From contig NC_132971.1 of assembly GCF_047496725.1 (NCBI RefSeq), forward strand, positions 1,691,001-1,755,000: a stretch of DNA of 64,000 nucleotides, written 5' to 3'. Below, in pieces: positions 1-11,933 of the stretch. The DNA is from Anoplolepis gracilipes (lineage: Eukaryota > Arthropoda > Insecta > Hymenoptera > Formicidae). The notes beneath the pieces are model-generated. The model saw nothing but the letters and a program-made list of their open reading frames with translations, did no database searches and had not been told where the DNA came from. Positions within the stretch are counted from its first letter, which is position 1. Each line of letters begins with the position of its first letter. The position numbers and the translations under genes are program-made.

Positions 1-2140
1 GCAATTCTAAAAAAGGAAAGAAATATAGAAAAACAGATGTGATGGAAGACTTACAGCTAAATAATTTTGGAAGGTTTCTGAACTTGGATGTGCAACGAGA
101 CGGAAAAGTAAGATGAGAGTATAGAAACGAGTGGATGAAATAGAATCAGTATGAAAGTCAGCGTTAAAATGAAGGAAATTACAAAGATATATACCATGGA
201 GTGTTAGATCGAATAATATTGTAAAACGGAGCAACAAAGATGAAGTATGAATTGCTGAATTTTATATAAGACTGTAGAGTATTCAAAAGTGTCAAAAATT
301 GAAAAGTGAATATGTAGGCGAGAGAGAAGCTCTATATTTGCAACGTTTCACACAGAGCAAGATTTACACCGTTCAATATTTTTAATACGAAACAAGATTT
401 ATAATTATACGATACAACAGTTCTATCTAGGTTTCCAATTTTCTCGAGAAATGAGATCCACTTCATTATCTGATGCTTTGAACTTTATTCAAACTTGCTT
501 TATTTCATTATTACATAACAAGCATTTGTTTATGTTCTTTATTATAGCTTTAAAATCATCACTATTTACGTTTAAATAATTTATTTTAATCCATTCTTTT
601 AACCCATTTCTCAATCTTCAACAGAAACAAATAAATACGAATATACTTTTTATCTTTAAAATAATCATATACAAAAACCTAGTAACATAAATAGTAATTA
701 TCTCAATGCTGTAATGAAGATTATAAAGAAAGATCACAAAATTCATTATTTAACGTTAGAACATTTACATCTTCTTGAATAAAGCATATGCTTCATTTAG
801 AAATTTCAAATAGCTTGTGTAATATTTTTTCTCGAACACTTTACTCAAACTTTTATACACAAAATATTTAGAAGGGAATCTATGTATACAAAAAATATAT
901 ACATATAATTCCATTAAAGGGCAATTGCATTTTTATAGTGCATAGTTATATTTAAGAAAAAACTAAGTGAATAGACGAATAGATTTTAAATATCTATAAT
1001 AGAGTAGACACTATTATGCTATCCAACTTTTGCTTATATCATTTCTGTCAGTATATAGTGCGGATATTAATTATGAATTGTGTTCAATATTGAATGTTTT
1101 TTTTATTGACCGGCAAAATCTTGATTTGCATACTTTCATCTGTTAATAATTTTTTAATAAACAATCGACAACTAAAATATTTTGGGGATTATTATTGTCA
1201 GCATCAATACTTGGATAGCGTAATATATGTCATAATCGATTGATATAATATTATGAAAAAAGTTTACATTAATATAAAGATTTAGTCAATCTAGTTTTGA
1301 TTTTAATCTGAGCAATATTATGTTTTTGCTTTTGTGTTTTTGAGGTAAAATTTAAATAATCTAATAATAATTTTCGACAAAATAAAAGAAACTAGAAATC
1401 AAAAATTTCCCTATTTGTGCAAAAGTGTTTATAATTTTACAAAATTGAATAATAATTGATTTATTAGAATGGATTTTTCATTTTGTTACTAAATACAGCT
1501 CGTTTCTAATAAATCAATTATTATAATTCTCTGACTATTATATACTGCCGAACAATGATTTCGTTCCCCTAACAAGTTTACATATATTCTGTTACATGTT
1601 TTATATTCATCTCTCTAGGGAAATACAACGAATCATTGGCCAACGTGTATATAGTTCTTTTGCTCTGTCGTTAAAGCTAATACGTTCATTTCCTTCTGAT
1701 AATAATTTTCCATAAATATTTTGCAGTAGATATATTTTAGCGGAAATTTTCCTTTTTCAATAATGTGAAGTATATCAAGAAAAACTTATATTTTTTTCTT
1801 GTAAACATGATGATTATATATATAATTAGCGCAAATAATTAAATGTTATGTATATGTAAATAAACAGTAGTACAATAAATAAATCAATAAAAGATTAAGT
1901 CAGTGTAAAGAATTGGTTAACGGTTTAAATAAAATTTAAAACTCTTCACCGCAATTATTTATCATAAATATAATATAGAATATAAAATAAAATGAATAAT
2001 GATATAATATAATAAATAATAATATAGGGCGGTTTTAGAATTGAAATAAGTAAATAAAGTATTTGTTTAGTATTTATTTGCAGCCATGTAACGGTGGGGA
2101 ATAAAATTGAGTGTATTAGTTTTTATTCTGGCTCACCCTA
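1..2140. other. AT-rich intergenic DNA
   Basis: No coding frame, splice pattern or RNA gene could be recognised. The stretch is strongly AT-rich and contains one perfect 19-bp inverted repeat, listed separately. Confidence 0.6.
1451..1522. repeat. 19-bp perfect inverted repeat (hairpin)
   Basis: AATAATTGATTTATTAGAA at 1451-1469 is repeated as its exact reverse complement at 1504-1522, with a 34-base spacer. The stem is very AT-rich. It could be a relic of a small inverted-repeat element or a chance hairpin, and nothing marks it as a microRNA. Confidence 0.6.
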
Positions 2141-2225
2141 TATTAAGAGGGAAAAACACCCTTGTTCCGTGCTGCCATCATTCGAATTATCAAAGAGTTT
2201 ATCCCGATAACAGCGTCTAGAGTTC

Positions 2226-2239
2226 GTTGTTATAGTAAC
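2226..2239 (+). promoter_or_regulatory. RFX X-box in the DRC7 promoter
   Basis: GTTGTTATAGTAAC matches the RFX-factor X-box pattern RYYNYY-N(1-3)-RRNRAC at every constrained position, with a 2-base spacer. It lies 151 bases upstream of the DRC7 start codon, inside the 50-200-base range usual for X-boxes of ciliary genes in worms and flies. RFX factors activate genes for cilium and sperm-tail assembly, so the site fits the identity of the downstream gene. Binding itself is inferred. Confidence 0.7.
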
Positions 2240-2390
2240 GACGGTTTATTTACTTATCAATCCGAATTCTAATCGCGGTTTCGTAATCGCATTGATAAAC
2301 AATCACGGCCGGTTAAATACGTATTTCTCTTCATTTCGGCAATCGAAATCGCGCATCGCCGTCACGACGTGAATCAGATGTATCGCGAGG

Positions 2391-2765
2391 ATGGATCAGA
2401 CGCGCGAAGAAAAGTTCGACGACAGCCTGAATCTGCCGGAGAGACGTCTCGAAAATGAATCCGAAGTCGAAGAATTTATGGATAGTAACGGGCAGAATGA
2501 CAGTAAAGTGTTATCGGAAGTTAGATGTACCGAAGAGATCTTGCGGCAAGTGCAACGCGAGTTGTGCCTGATCAAATTATGCTGGTCGGATATCCCGATA
2601 ACCAAGGATCTTTATGCGCAATCACTTCCGGATACTTATCGATGTGTCAACGACAAGGAGAGATTGCTGTTGTGGTACGCAGAAAACTTTCGTCGACAGA
2701 TTCATGCGAAAGACACGAGTCGTCGACCGCTATTGTTGGCAAGTGAAAATGAATGTGGCGTACAA
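2391..2765 (+). CDS. DRC7: Dynein regulatory complex subunit 7, exon 1 (N-terminus)
   Basis: This exon encodes the first 125 residues of DRC7 (CCDC135; lost boys in Drosophila), a subunit of the nexin-dynein regulatory complex linking outer doublets in motile cilia and sperm tails. The frame is recognised from a run of family-typical blocks: LPxTY, then KERLLL, AENFRRQ, RRPLLL and NECGVQ near residues 80-125. It ends in phase 0 at CAA followed by the donor GTAGGT, and joining it to exon 2 continues the family alignment without a gap. The start ATG has A at -3. An out-of-frame upstream ATG at 2378 precedes it. The vertebrate protein is about 870 residues, so only a small N-terminal part is here. 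An RFX X-box upstream supports the ciliary assignment. The family call is from remembered conservation, not a search. Confidence 0.88.
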
Positions 2766-4403
2766 GTAGGTATATATATATATATATATATACAGATATA
2801 AAATTCCATTCGACGAAATTACATTATTTTTTTACTGATATTAAAGAAATTGCGGTGTCCTAATAAACCAATATAATAAGTTGGAAAATTTTGTATTTTT
2901 ATTTCTAAAAACTTTTTACCTTAATTCAATAAAATTATCTTACTTTTTTACGAATAATAACAGTGATCTGATAAATTATGTGTAATATCAGCAATTAATA
3001 AAAGAAAAATATTAAAGATGTTGATCTCTTGCAAAAATTGTGGCCGTTTTTTTTTATTCTATGCGTATGAGTAAATTTCAGTTTGTGTATTAACTAATTT
3101 TTTTTTATAATATATATGTATATATTTGCGTATCCCATGAATATAAGTTTATTGCAAGTCATATAAGAGAGAGATTAGTCAATTGCACAGATGTATATAT
3201 TACGTTGTTAAAATAATTTAAATTGTACGATATTAAGAAAAATATGTTACAATGATAACAATTATTGTCCAAATGAATAAAACAAGAGCAAAGCAAAGAC
3301 AAATTTGAGTCAGAAATATGCAAACGATAAACTTTAATATCGAAACTCCGTTTGCATACCAGAACAATCTTTCGACATTTATTTTTTATTTCAACAGTTT
3401 TCATTCCAAATTATATAAGTTACAAATAAAATAAACGTTACATAGAAAAATAGGATTTTTAAATAAATGTAATTAAATAGGTGTTTTAATTGAACTAACC
3501 ACATTTGTTTAAGTAATTATATAAAATTATGCCAAACGAAAAAAAAGTGAAAATAAGACAACTGATTACTATTAAATGCAACCAATATACATGTATATAG
3601 AATCCGACATTACTGTTCAAATGATCTCTGCCAATTAGTGAGTAATTACATAAAAATTAAATGCAAACAAAACAATTTTTAATAAACTAAATAATTATAT
3701 TACCTGAAGAAATCCATCATCGCTTGTATGTGTGTGTGTGTGTGTGTATGTAGAAAAATTCGAAGATTAAGCTCGGTCCGTTCCAACAAATTATACCAAC
3801 GTGTGATGATAACTACAGATACAAACGCAAATACACATATATTTTTATTTATTATACTAATATAGATTCTAGTTTTCAACATTAACCTTAGTTTTCAAAA
3901 TCTAAAAATCATTATGTAAAGATAAAGTGTGTGTCTACGCGATAAAAAAGAGAGTATCGTAAATAAATAAATGAAATAACGTTGTAAAAAACTGACCGTG
4001 GAGTAATGGACTTGCAGACACTTGTAGAAATAATTGTATGGAATCCGCAAGCGATAACGATATATATTAAGTAGATTCGAGAGAATTTAATTCGTTACGT
4101 AGATTATTAGCCGCGATCACCCTTTTCAGCGAAAATTCGCGGTACAGGAGACGATCGCGACTCACGACTCACGACTAATAAGCTGTAACGGACAGAACCA
4201 GCGAGAAACTGATTGTGAGCGAACGAGAACGAAACGATGACCTTCAAATAAACCGTGACACGAGCAAAACAAAGCACGAGTTTCGCGAATATACACATCG
4301 ATTGCGAATCCAGGCATGGAAACGGCACGTGTCACACTCAACATCGAATGACTCTAGAGAAAAAAGAAAAATAATATCGTATATCCTCACGCGTTAACTG
4401 TTA

Positions 4404-4559
4404 AGGGCCGTCTACAATAGGTGTTGTCTACCTATCCTGTATAGGTAGGTCTCAAGCTATAAATTAGCAATTAGTCAATAATATTCGATCTTCTCTAAGA
4501 TCGACTATGATTAGTTAATTTTTTGGCCTACGACTTACAACACCATTGTAGACGACTCT
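4404..4559. mobile_element. Short MITE, possibly PIF/Harbinger type
   Basis: The ends are inverted repeats: GGCCGTCTACAATAGGTGTT on the left corresponds to GTCGTCTACAATGGTGTTGT read on the opposite strand from the right. TTA flanks the element on both sides (4401-4403 and 4560-4562), a possible 3-base target duplication of the kind made by PIF/Harbinger elements. The 156-bp interior has no ORF. Superfamily assignment rests only on the TTA and the length. Confidence 0.6.
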
Positions 4560-4579
4560 TTACAGAGAGATTACGCGTA

Positions 4580-4911
4580 CACGATAAAAAATTTTGTGTT
4601 AAATTTAACACATTTCTCATGTCCCAATTTATCCACTCTAATTTTAATTTTAATTTAACAGAAGGCAAATATGTAAACAAATAACACAAATAATACGTAA
4701 AAAATTAACACAAAAATGTGAATTAGTGTCTGATTTACTTGTTTATTGTATTGTTTTAATTCTTAGAAACGGTGAATATTAACTCAATGCAGAAAAGTTA
4801 AAATAACATAACGACAGTATGTTATATTAACATAAGAGTATGTTAAAAATTTAACACAAAAATTTCTATACAAGAAAATTTCAACAAAAATACAAAATGT
4901 TTTTTACCGTG
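4580..4911. mobile_element. Tc1/mariner-type MITE, copy 1
   Basis: This 332-bp non-autonomous element begins CACGATAAAAAATTTTGTGT and ends in the inverted form ATGTTTTTTACCGTG. It is flanked by TA on both sides (4578-4579 and 4912-4913), the target duplication of Tc1/mariner transposons. A closely similar copy lies at 25272-25585 and a diverged relic near 62.8 kb. It carries no transposase frame. Confidence 0.75.
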
Positions 4912-4986
4912 TATGCGCCAAATTAAGAGATTTCTTGAATTATTAAAAAATTTATTAAAAGTCGTACGTGTCATTTAAAAATGTTA

Positions 4987-5027
<41 letters not shown>

Positions 5028-5048
5028 ATAACATTTTTAAATGACACG

Positions 5049-5088
<40 letters not shown>

Positions 5089-5109
5089 ATAACATTTTTA
5101 AATGACACG

Positions 5110-5155
<46 letters not shown>

Positions 5156-5276
5156 ATAACATTTTTAAATGACACGTAGGACTTTTAATAATTTTTTTAA
5201 TAATTCAAGAAATCTCTTAATTCGGCGCATACACGGTAAAAAACATTTTGTATTTTTGTTGAAATTTTCTTGTATA
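4867..5276. repeat. Long inverted duplication around TA arrays
   Basis: Positions 4867-4989 reappear as a nearly perfect reverse complement at 5154-5276, with only about four to five differences by eye over 123 bases. Each arm includes the last ~45 bases of the mariner-type MITE and its genomic flank. Between the arms are three direct copies of a 25-base motif beginning TCATAACATTTTTAAATGAC (near 5025, 5087 and 5154), separated by (TA)n runs. The high arm identity implies a recent event, or an assembly fold-back. Confidence 0.8.
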
Positions 5277-5655
5277 TACTAGTCTGTAGTATATATTATT
5301 ATATAGTTATACTAAAGTCTATACATATATTAAACACATATGTACCTAAATACATATTTCGCGCAAACGTACAAATGATTTGCGACATGTATACAGATAG
5401 ATAGAAAAAGAAATTTTGATTACGGCTCTCTCTATTATAAGGGCGAATCACGCAATGTCAAGCAAGGTTTTGCATATCGTTCCTTACCTGTATAAATCTT
5501 CAAACACTGGTGAAAATCTGTCCAATGTGGCATACTACGAGAAGAAGAAAAAAGAGATCGTAAAAATAATAAAAGTATAGTACTAAAAAATAGAAAAAGT
5601 AATTAAAACACATTATAAATTTTACATTTATTTATAATATATTTAAAATAACACA

Positions 5656-5838
<183 letters not shown>

Positions 5839-7064
5839 CCTCTTTCTAAACGCGTAATTACGTATAGCTTTAAGCAATGAAACGGACGCCAGTATTTTGC
5901 CGAACATTACCATTAGTTTTATTCTTTGCAATAGATTGTGTTTTTACAAATTAAATAAGAATCACTTTTGCGTGTAAAGAAACAAGTTGTTTTGTCATCA
6001 AATACTTGCGTTTTGGCTCAATCTTCTATTTTCTTTTTATTATTTATTTCGCAAGCCAATTTTACTTTATTTTTAATTATGCTTTATCAATGATAAATTT
6101 TCTAATGATATTCATTTATTCTTATGCTTAGAATGATGCTAACAAGAAACTGTACAAAAGAAAAAATATCAAACTGTAATTGACGTAAATTTTTTACTTT
6201 TATTTTTTAGCAATTAAATACTATACACGCTATTGATTGATTAAATTGATATAATCCATTTAATTAATTTATAAATAAAAAGCCTATAGTGTATTCGTTG
6301 CTTATTGATGTGTTAAATTAGTTTACAGAATTTTGAAATTCAAAAATTTTGTTTTCTATAATCCTCTTTGGTAATTTAAATAATCTAAATAATAAAAAGT
6401 AATTTAAAAGCAGTAATAATGGAATATCTTCTTAATTATATTACATTATTGTGTTGGTTTCTAAATCTCTTTTGTTTTTTTCATTACTTTTACTATTCCC
6501 TTAGTTTTTAATAAACATCAGTTTTAAAGCTTGAATTTTCAGATCTTAGTTTTTGTCGGTTTTCAAAAAGTTATTTGTTCAAAAATTTGAAATAAAATTA
6601 TCAAAAATATAATATAATTTAGTAGAGAGTAATCTCTAACAAATAACTACATCTTAAAAAGTTCAACCGAAAAACAAAATAGTACATGATATTAATATAT
6701 CAGTTTTGATATCTTTTTTTCTATTTAATTATTTTAAAGGCTTGTCATAATAACATTTACATTAGAGGCATCTTGCTTATTAATTTCTATCAAATCACTT
6801 TTTATTATATATATATTTACATAAAAGGTTGTATTTAATTTTCTACGAATATTATTTAATCTATATTCGCTAAGTTTTATAAATAATCGCTTAAAAAGAA
6901 TCAATCATAAAAAAACATATAGAAAATAGAAAAGGATACAGGATAAAAAAATTAAAGATACTTCAAAAAATTATTTTTAAAATATTTTTTTTAATTTTAT
7001 ATTTTATGTATTTTTAATAATTTTTCTTTATAACCATTTTTGTTGGTACAAAGACATAATTCCC

Positions 7065-7578
7065 ATTACAAAAATTATTAAATTATGTCAAATAAAATAT
7101 TACTGACGACTAATATTATAATTTTTCGAAAGTGAGGCTATGCCTAAAAGAAGAGGAATGTTTTATAATCTGTTTTATAATCATAACTTTACGTTCATAT
7201 AACTTATATCCATATCATAAACTTTATAAATTATACGAGCGCCAATATATAAAAAATATTAGAAGATACGTAAATGGATAGATATGAATAAGGGGAATCT
7301 TTTTAATGAAATATATAATTTGTATGATTAAATACTCTTGCGGAAGAATTTTTGTGTAAATATTTTTTAATCTTTTTAAAAATATTTTTAATAAAATATC
7401 TTTTCTAATTGTTTAATTACACACCAAAAATTGTATTTAACTGTTTGAAAGATACCATATATATTATATACATATGTATATTTTTTTTCTTCTTTTTAAG
7501 CATAGTCCTCAAAAAATTATAACATTAGTTGTGACATTAATATTGCAATCTTATTTGACATAATTAAATTTTTGTAAT
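7065..7578. mobile_element. 514-bp element with long terminal inverted repeats
   Basis: The left arm (about 7065-7156) and right arm (about 7485-7578) are inverted copies. They share ATTACAAAAATT, ATTATGTCAAATAA, TATAATTTTT and CTATGC followed by a TTAAAAG-like run, with small indels. The interior is AT-rich with no ORF. No target duplication was clear, so the superfamily is not assigned. Confidence 0.65.
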
Positions 7579-8250
7579 AATTTAATTTAACATAATTTGA
7601 CATAATTTAATTTTTGTAATATTTTTATATTAATGCTAATAATTTTATGAAGCAAAAATATAAAAAGGAATATTCGAAGTGTGCCAAGTAGTGCGATCGC
7701 ATTTTTCCTGTTTTACGTCGAAAAAGATCACACAACGTGACCACGCTATTTTCTTATCTTTATGACAATCACTCGCACTTTTTTCGATTATTTATTATTC
7801 TAAATCAATTAGTTTATGAAAATTGATTGCGCTGCGTGGTATTCAAATAATTAAAATAAAAGTTTTGGTGTGTATTAAATAACTAATAAAACACATATTT
7901 AAAAAATATGTATTTTTTAAAAGATTTAAGAATATTTACAAAAATAATTTAAACAAAATGAAAAATAATGTAAACTTTTAAATATTGAAAAGCAATAGCG
8001 CAACATATAATCAAATTTTGTCATATGTGTGGTACACAGACATTTTTTTATATAATCATTTTTAAATAATAAAATTTACTTTATTATAATTTACTATACC
8101 CAAAATATTTTATTATAATTTACCTGCACTATTTGCATGTAAGTGCAGGGACCAGTCTTATTTTTAATTGCTTCACAGCACTGGTTGTATCATTTGGTAT
8201 AAGCATTTTCTTATAAATCTATTTTCTTTAAAAATTAAATCGCTTTATAC

Positions 8251-8252
<2 letters not shown>

Positions 8253-8304
<52 letters not shown>
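8253..8304. repeat. (TA)n microsatellite
   Basis: About 26 TA units followed by a short ACAT run, in DRC7 intron 1. Confidence 0.95.
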
Positions 8305-8308
<4 letters not shown>

Positions 8309-8492
8309 CATACATACATTCGTATATTCACAGATATTTTATATATTTAATATAGATAAAATAGTAATTATAAAAATGTCAGTAGATGTTATTGGTGTCA
8401 AGAGGCGAAAAAAAACGAAAAAAATATAAATACAAAAACTATAAATAAATTACATTAATGTTTTTTAATAATATTTTTAATAATATATATAG

Positions 8493-8577
8493 AGTATAAT
8501 TCCATAATGTTAAATATTATATACAGCACATAATATTTAACATTTATATCGCGTTAATATGGAATAATTATAATACT
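8493..8577. repeat. Imperfect 85-bp palindrome upstream of DRC7 exon 2
   Basis: The inner stem TGTTAAATATTAT pairs with ATAATATTTAACA, and outer blocks TATAATTCCATA and TATGGAATAATTATA pair again. It ends 76 bases before exon 2. It may be a small foldback element. Confidence 0.55.
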
Positions 8578-8653
8578 GAATATAATTTTTAAAAAAAGTT
8601 ATTAATATGTACATTAAAAATATTCTAACTTAAGTCTCTCTTAACTTAAACAG

Positions 8654-8779
8654 AAATTTACATCTACTGGCATTCGTCGAAGTACGCCGCCATATCCAGA
8701 ATTGTATACATGGCATGGATGTGCACAGTTTATCAGTAATCACGTCACGTATCAATCACTGGATAAAGAATTTATTATG
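8654..8779 (+). CDS. DRC7: Dynein regulatory complex subunit 7, exon 2
   Basis: This 126-base internal exon encodes 42 residues and is bounded by an acceptor ending ACAG and a strong donor GTAAGT, both in phase 0. It contains the DRC7 signature PYPELYTW followed by CAQF and a downstream SL, matching the family block in which PYPELY-x-W precedes CAQF(V/I)S. It joins in frame after NECGVQ of exon 1 to give KF-x-ST-x-x-R, as in vertebrate DRC7. The exon following the donor should encode the start of the papain/transglutaminase-like domain, but nothing matching was found before the convergent dan gene or confidently beyond it. The gene is therefore incomplete in this window as far as I can see. 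Confidence 0.88.
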
Positions 8780-9345
8780 GTAAGTAAGCAAATCAATCAA
8801 TAATATACATTTAAAAAATCCGTAATATAAATAAACTTAAAAATAACTAATGTACAACTTATGCAAAATTAATTAAAAGTAGGAGGTAGAATACATAGGA
8901 ATCGCGGTATTTGCGCTAATCGCGTGCTATTTTTCTCACATAAAAATGTACATAATAATGCAAATTAATAAAAAAAAAAAAAAAAAATTAAAACAAAAAG
9001 AGTTTTATATTAAAACTGTGAAACTGACTCTTTTTTAATTCTTTATTTCGCCGCATTTTTCACGGTAACTTGAAGATATAATTCATATCTTTTGACAACA
9101 TACGTGTGAGAAAAAAGAAAACGATTCGCGACTTTTTTTAATATTATACTATTATACACTAATGGTCAGTTACAGATATATACAAATTTTATATACACAT
9201 TTATATATTTTTACATACATACACACACACACTCATATGCACACCTTTATTTAGTCTTCATCGCGTTCGCACACACACACACAATATATATTTATACATA
9301 AAGTTATAGATTAATATACAGATGTTTAGGATTATAATACAGAAT
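8780..9345. other. DRC7 intron 2 start / dan 3' flank
   Basis: This is AT-rich DNA between the DRC7 exon 2 donor and the dan polyadenylation region. It has a poly-A run near 8970 and CA-rich runs near 9220-9290. No coding exon was found. Confidence 0.6.
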
Positions 9346-9351
9346 TTTATT
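9346..9351 (-). terminator. Polyadenylation signal of dan
   Basis: AATAAA on the minus strand lies 52 bases past the dan stop codon. A second AATAAA at 9246-9251 could give a longer 3' UTR. Choice between them is inferred. Confidence 0.5.
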
Positions 9352-9403
9352 TACTCGTTTTGGATTTTGATTATTTTATAAATCTTTTTCTACGTTGCTT
9401 TAG

Positions 9404-10690
9404 CTAGCTCGTAGAATTTGATTTATCGTTTAATTTGATTTCCCTTGATTTGATCCACTCGACAAGATTGTCCATAATGTTTTCTAAACATTTTATCTGT
9501 TCAAAAGTAAAAATGGATCCACTTTCTCTCAACCATGCTAAAAATTTTATACCGTGTTCGGCTGCTTCATGGATTCCCGGCGGTAATGGTAAACTATGTT
9601 TTCGGTTTTCAATCTGATTATTATTTTTATGAATATTATTATTGTTGTAGTTTTTTACCGAATTATTTGGCACAGGTTGGCCATCCAGTGAAGAGCAAAA
9701 CGGAGCCTCTCGCGATGGCAACGTCGAATTAATATTTACCGGTACTTGTTTAAGTTGTTGCTGCCTAGATTGCTCTCGCAGTAACAACTGGTAAGCTATA
9801 TCATCTATATTTTTTCCATCTTGCGACAGCTTGGACATGGTTGAGCCAATGTGGTTTCCATTCACTATTCCCGACGATGTTGATGGCACTGAATTATTTA
9901 TTCTTTCAGTCGGTGATAAGCTTTGTTTTTTAGAAGTCCTGTCGAAAGTACTTCCTAGGGATGTGGACATTACACGATGCCTCGTCTTTTTTCCATTAAT
10001 GTCTCTTTGTGGGTTTATCATGTTAGGTAGCGTACTACTCATCATTGATACATTGTTAAATGACATATTATTAGCGGGATACCCTAACGAAGAATATCCA
10101 CTTCCTTCGAGCAAATTAGGCGTAGTAAAAATTTTATTGGCATTTAATATAACTTGTTGATCATAAAATTGCTTTAAAGTTGAAGGACTAGTTATCATAT
10201 TGGTGTTTATCATATTGTTCATTAATAGTGACAAAATGACTGAATTGAATTGATCATACTGTTTTATCGATGATGATGATACACTACTGGTAGACGCGGA
10301 TAGCATATCATTGTCAATTTTCATGCGTTTTGTGGGTGGTTCGACTTCCTCGGATGATTCTTTGATGCCTGTTGATGTGGAAGCTCCGGTTAAATTTGCT
10401 GAAGGAGGCCGCGATGAGGATCCCGGTGTACTTCTATCGCTTTCCGAGGGTGATGAAAGCCTTTCGAAACTTCCGCTGTTTTTCATGGTGGTAACTTGGT
10501 TCACTATCTTATGTTCCGCTTTGCACCATCCTCGCAAAGTGGACTCGGGGACTCCGATATCTCGCGCAACCGATGCTTTAGATTCACCTTCGTGTACTCT
10601 CTTAATCGCATCAAGTTTTTCGGATGGCGTCAACGCTCGCAACGGACGCTTCCCTGCCGTCCGTTGCGGTGGTGTTTCGTTCCTCGACAT
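9404..10690 (-). CDS. dan: Distal antenna, psq-type HTH transcription factor
   Basis: This gene encodes a 428-residue nuclear DNA-binding protein of the Distal antenna family, which in Drosophila acts in distal antennal identity, eye development and neuroblast temporal patterning. The Pipsqueak helix-turn-helix is at about residues 14-62, with the typical core GKRPLRALTP, KLDAIKRVHEGESKASVARD and GVPESTLRGWC. A Ser/Thr-rich linker follows, with a basic nuclear-localisation-like TKRMKID near 120-126, and then Asn/Ser-rich low-complexity sequence. A C-terminal block (about 367-410) with EHGIKFLAWL resembles the conserved Dan tail. The coding sequence is one uninterrupted exon ending in TAG. The open frame extends upstream, but the first ATG is at 10690, in context ATAATG. 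It could instead be called dan-related (danr), since the two are fly paralogues. It is convergent with DRC7. Confidence 0.92.
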   Translation of the reverse strand: MSRNETPPQRTAGKRPLRALTPSEKLDAIKRVHEGESKASVARDIGVPESTLRGWCKAEHKIVNQVTTMKNSGSFERLSSPSESDRSTPGSSSRPPSANLTGASTSTGIKESSEEVEPPTKRMKIDNDMLSASTSSVSSSSIKQYDQFNSVILSLLMNNMINTNMITSPSTLKQFYDQQVILNANKIFTTPNLLEGSGYSSLGYPANNMSFNNVSMMSSTLPNMINPQRDINGKKTRHRVMSTSLGSTFDRTSKKQSLSPTERINNSVPSTSSGIVNGNHIGSTMSKLSQDGKNIDDIAYQLLLREQSRQQQLKQVPVNINSTLPSREAPFCSSLDGQPVPNNSVKNYNNNNIHKNNNQIENRKHSLPLPPGIHEAAEHGIKFLAWLRESGSIFTFEQIKCLENIMDNLVEWIKSREIKLNDKSNSTS

Positions 10691-10936
10691 TATTTTATCT
10701 CTCGTTAATCGACGGTTGTCCGACGTGCCTCGCCCCGAATCTTGGGTGAGGTCGACGGCAGAGTTGATTTCAACTGGATGCTCCAGTTTGGCGACAAGTT
10801 TTTCGCGACGATGACAATGACACGAATAATCGCACTCGAGCTCTTCTTTCTCCTTTTCTCTCCTCTCGTCCGTCTTTTTTCTAATGATTTTGATGAATTT
10901 CAAAATCGCACAGAAAGTGAAAAGCAAATTCTCTTT
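10691..10936 (-). other. dan 5' UTR, part in the coding exon
   Basis: A good acceptor (TTCTTTTTAG on the minus strand) ends at 10937, placing the exon start at 10936. The dan frame stays open through this leader but contains no ATG, so it is treated as untranslated. The upstream ORF that starts in exon 1 ends here at 10900. Confidence 0.55.
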
Positions 10937-11895
10937 CTAAAAAGAATGCACGTGGAATTGCATATACAAAGAACGGAAGAATGATCCGTACGCCACGCTG
11001 TCGGTACGGCGTGTGACGCCGATTCGTATCTCGCGCAGTAGTAAATAATGCCGTGTGTAAACGTAGTTACGCCGCTACAGCCGGTCGGGGGAGTAGTAGT
11101 ACTCGGTCCTCCTCCGTGGTGGAATAGCACATGCGCTCACAGAGAGTAATAAAGAACTTTTTTATGAATGAAACAAGTCGGTCGGTCGGTCGGTTGGGCG
11201 GCTGACTACAACCACCTCTTCTCTCTCACTCTTCTTTCTTTTTCCCTCTCTTCTCCGCGTGTTCACACTGCTGCCCTCCGTTATAGCAAGGCTACCACTG
11301 CTGTTGATTCCACTGCCGCTCTTCCGCTCTTCCGCTCTTCCGCTCTTCCGCTCACCTCTGCTCCTCTCTGCTCCTCTTTGCTTCTCTCTGCTCCTCTCTG
11401 CCTGACGGCGCTAGCGCGAGTAAAACGGTGCGCGTTGGCTTGCCTCAGCACTCCTCTTGCTCCTCGCGGTTACAGCTACCAGCCAATCCGCACTGCGCGC
11501 GGGAAACGATATTATTGCTGTACCACGAGGAATAGAACGACTGGGGTGATAGTCGAAGCGTGAGCGAGACGGACGACGAATCGAACGAACTGAAGACGGT
11601 GATAGATACACAAGTTCCAGTAAGAGGTTGCGCACTGCCACGAAGATCAGTCCTAGACAGCCCAATCGCGATTTGTCAACGTCGTAGTTTAAACTTATTA
11701 TTCGCCCTAATCAGCGGATCAGCCGATCAAATAAATACAAGTGTATGTGTAGAGATACGGTACCTGTATATATATGTCCTTCTTTTTGACCTCTCGCGTT
11801 GCTACGATGTACCCACGATGTATAAGCATTCCGATGAACAATCAAAACTCTCTCTTTTTCCAACTCGAAAATCAAAGACGATCGATTGTTTTTTT

Positions 11896-11933
<38 letters not shown>

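Noticed and set aside
10691..10927. N-terminal extension of dan beginning at a TTG codon
   Set aside because: There is no ATG in frame upstream of 10690. The extension is charged, low-complexity sequence that precedes the conserved psq domain.
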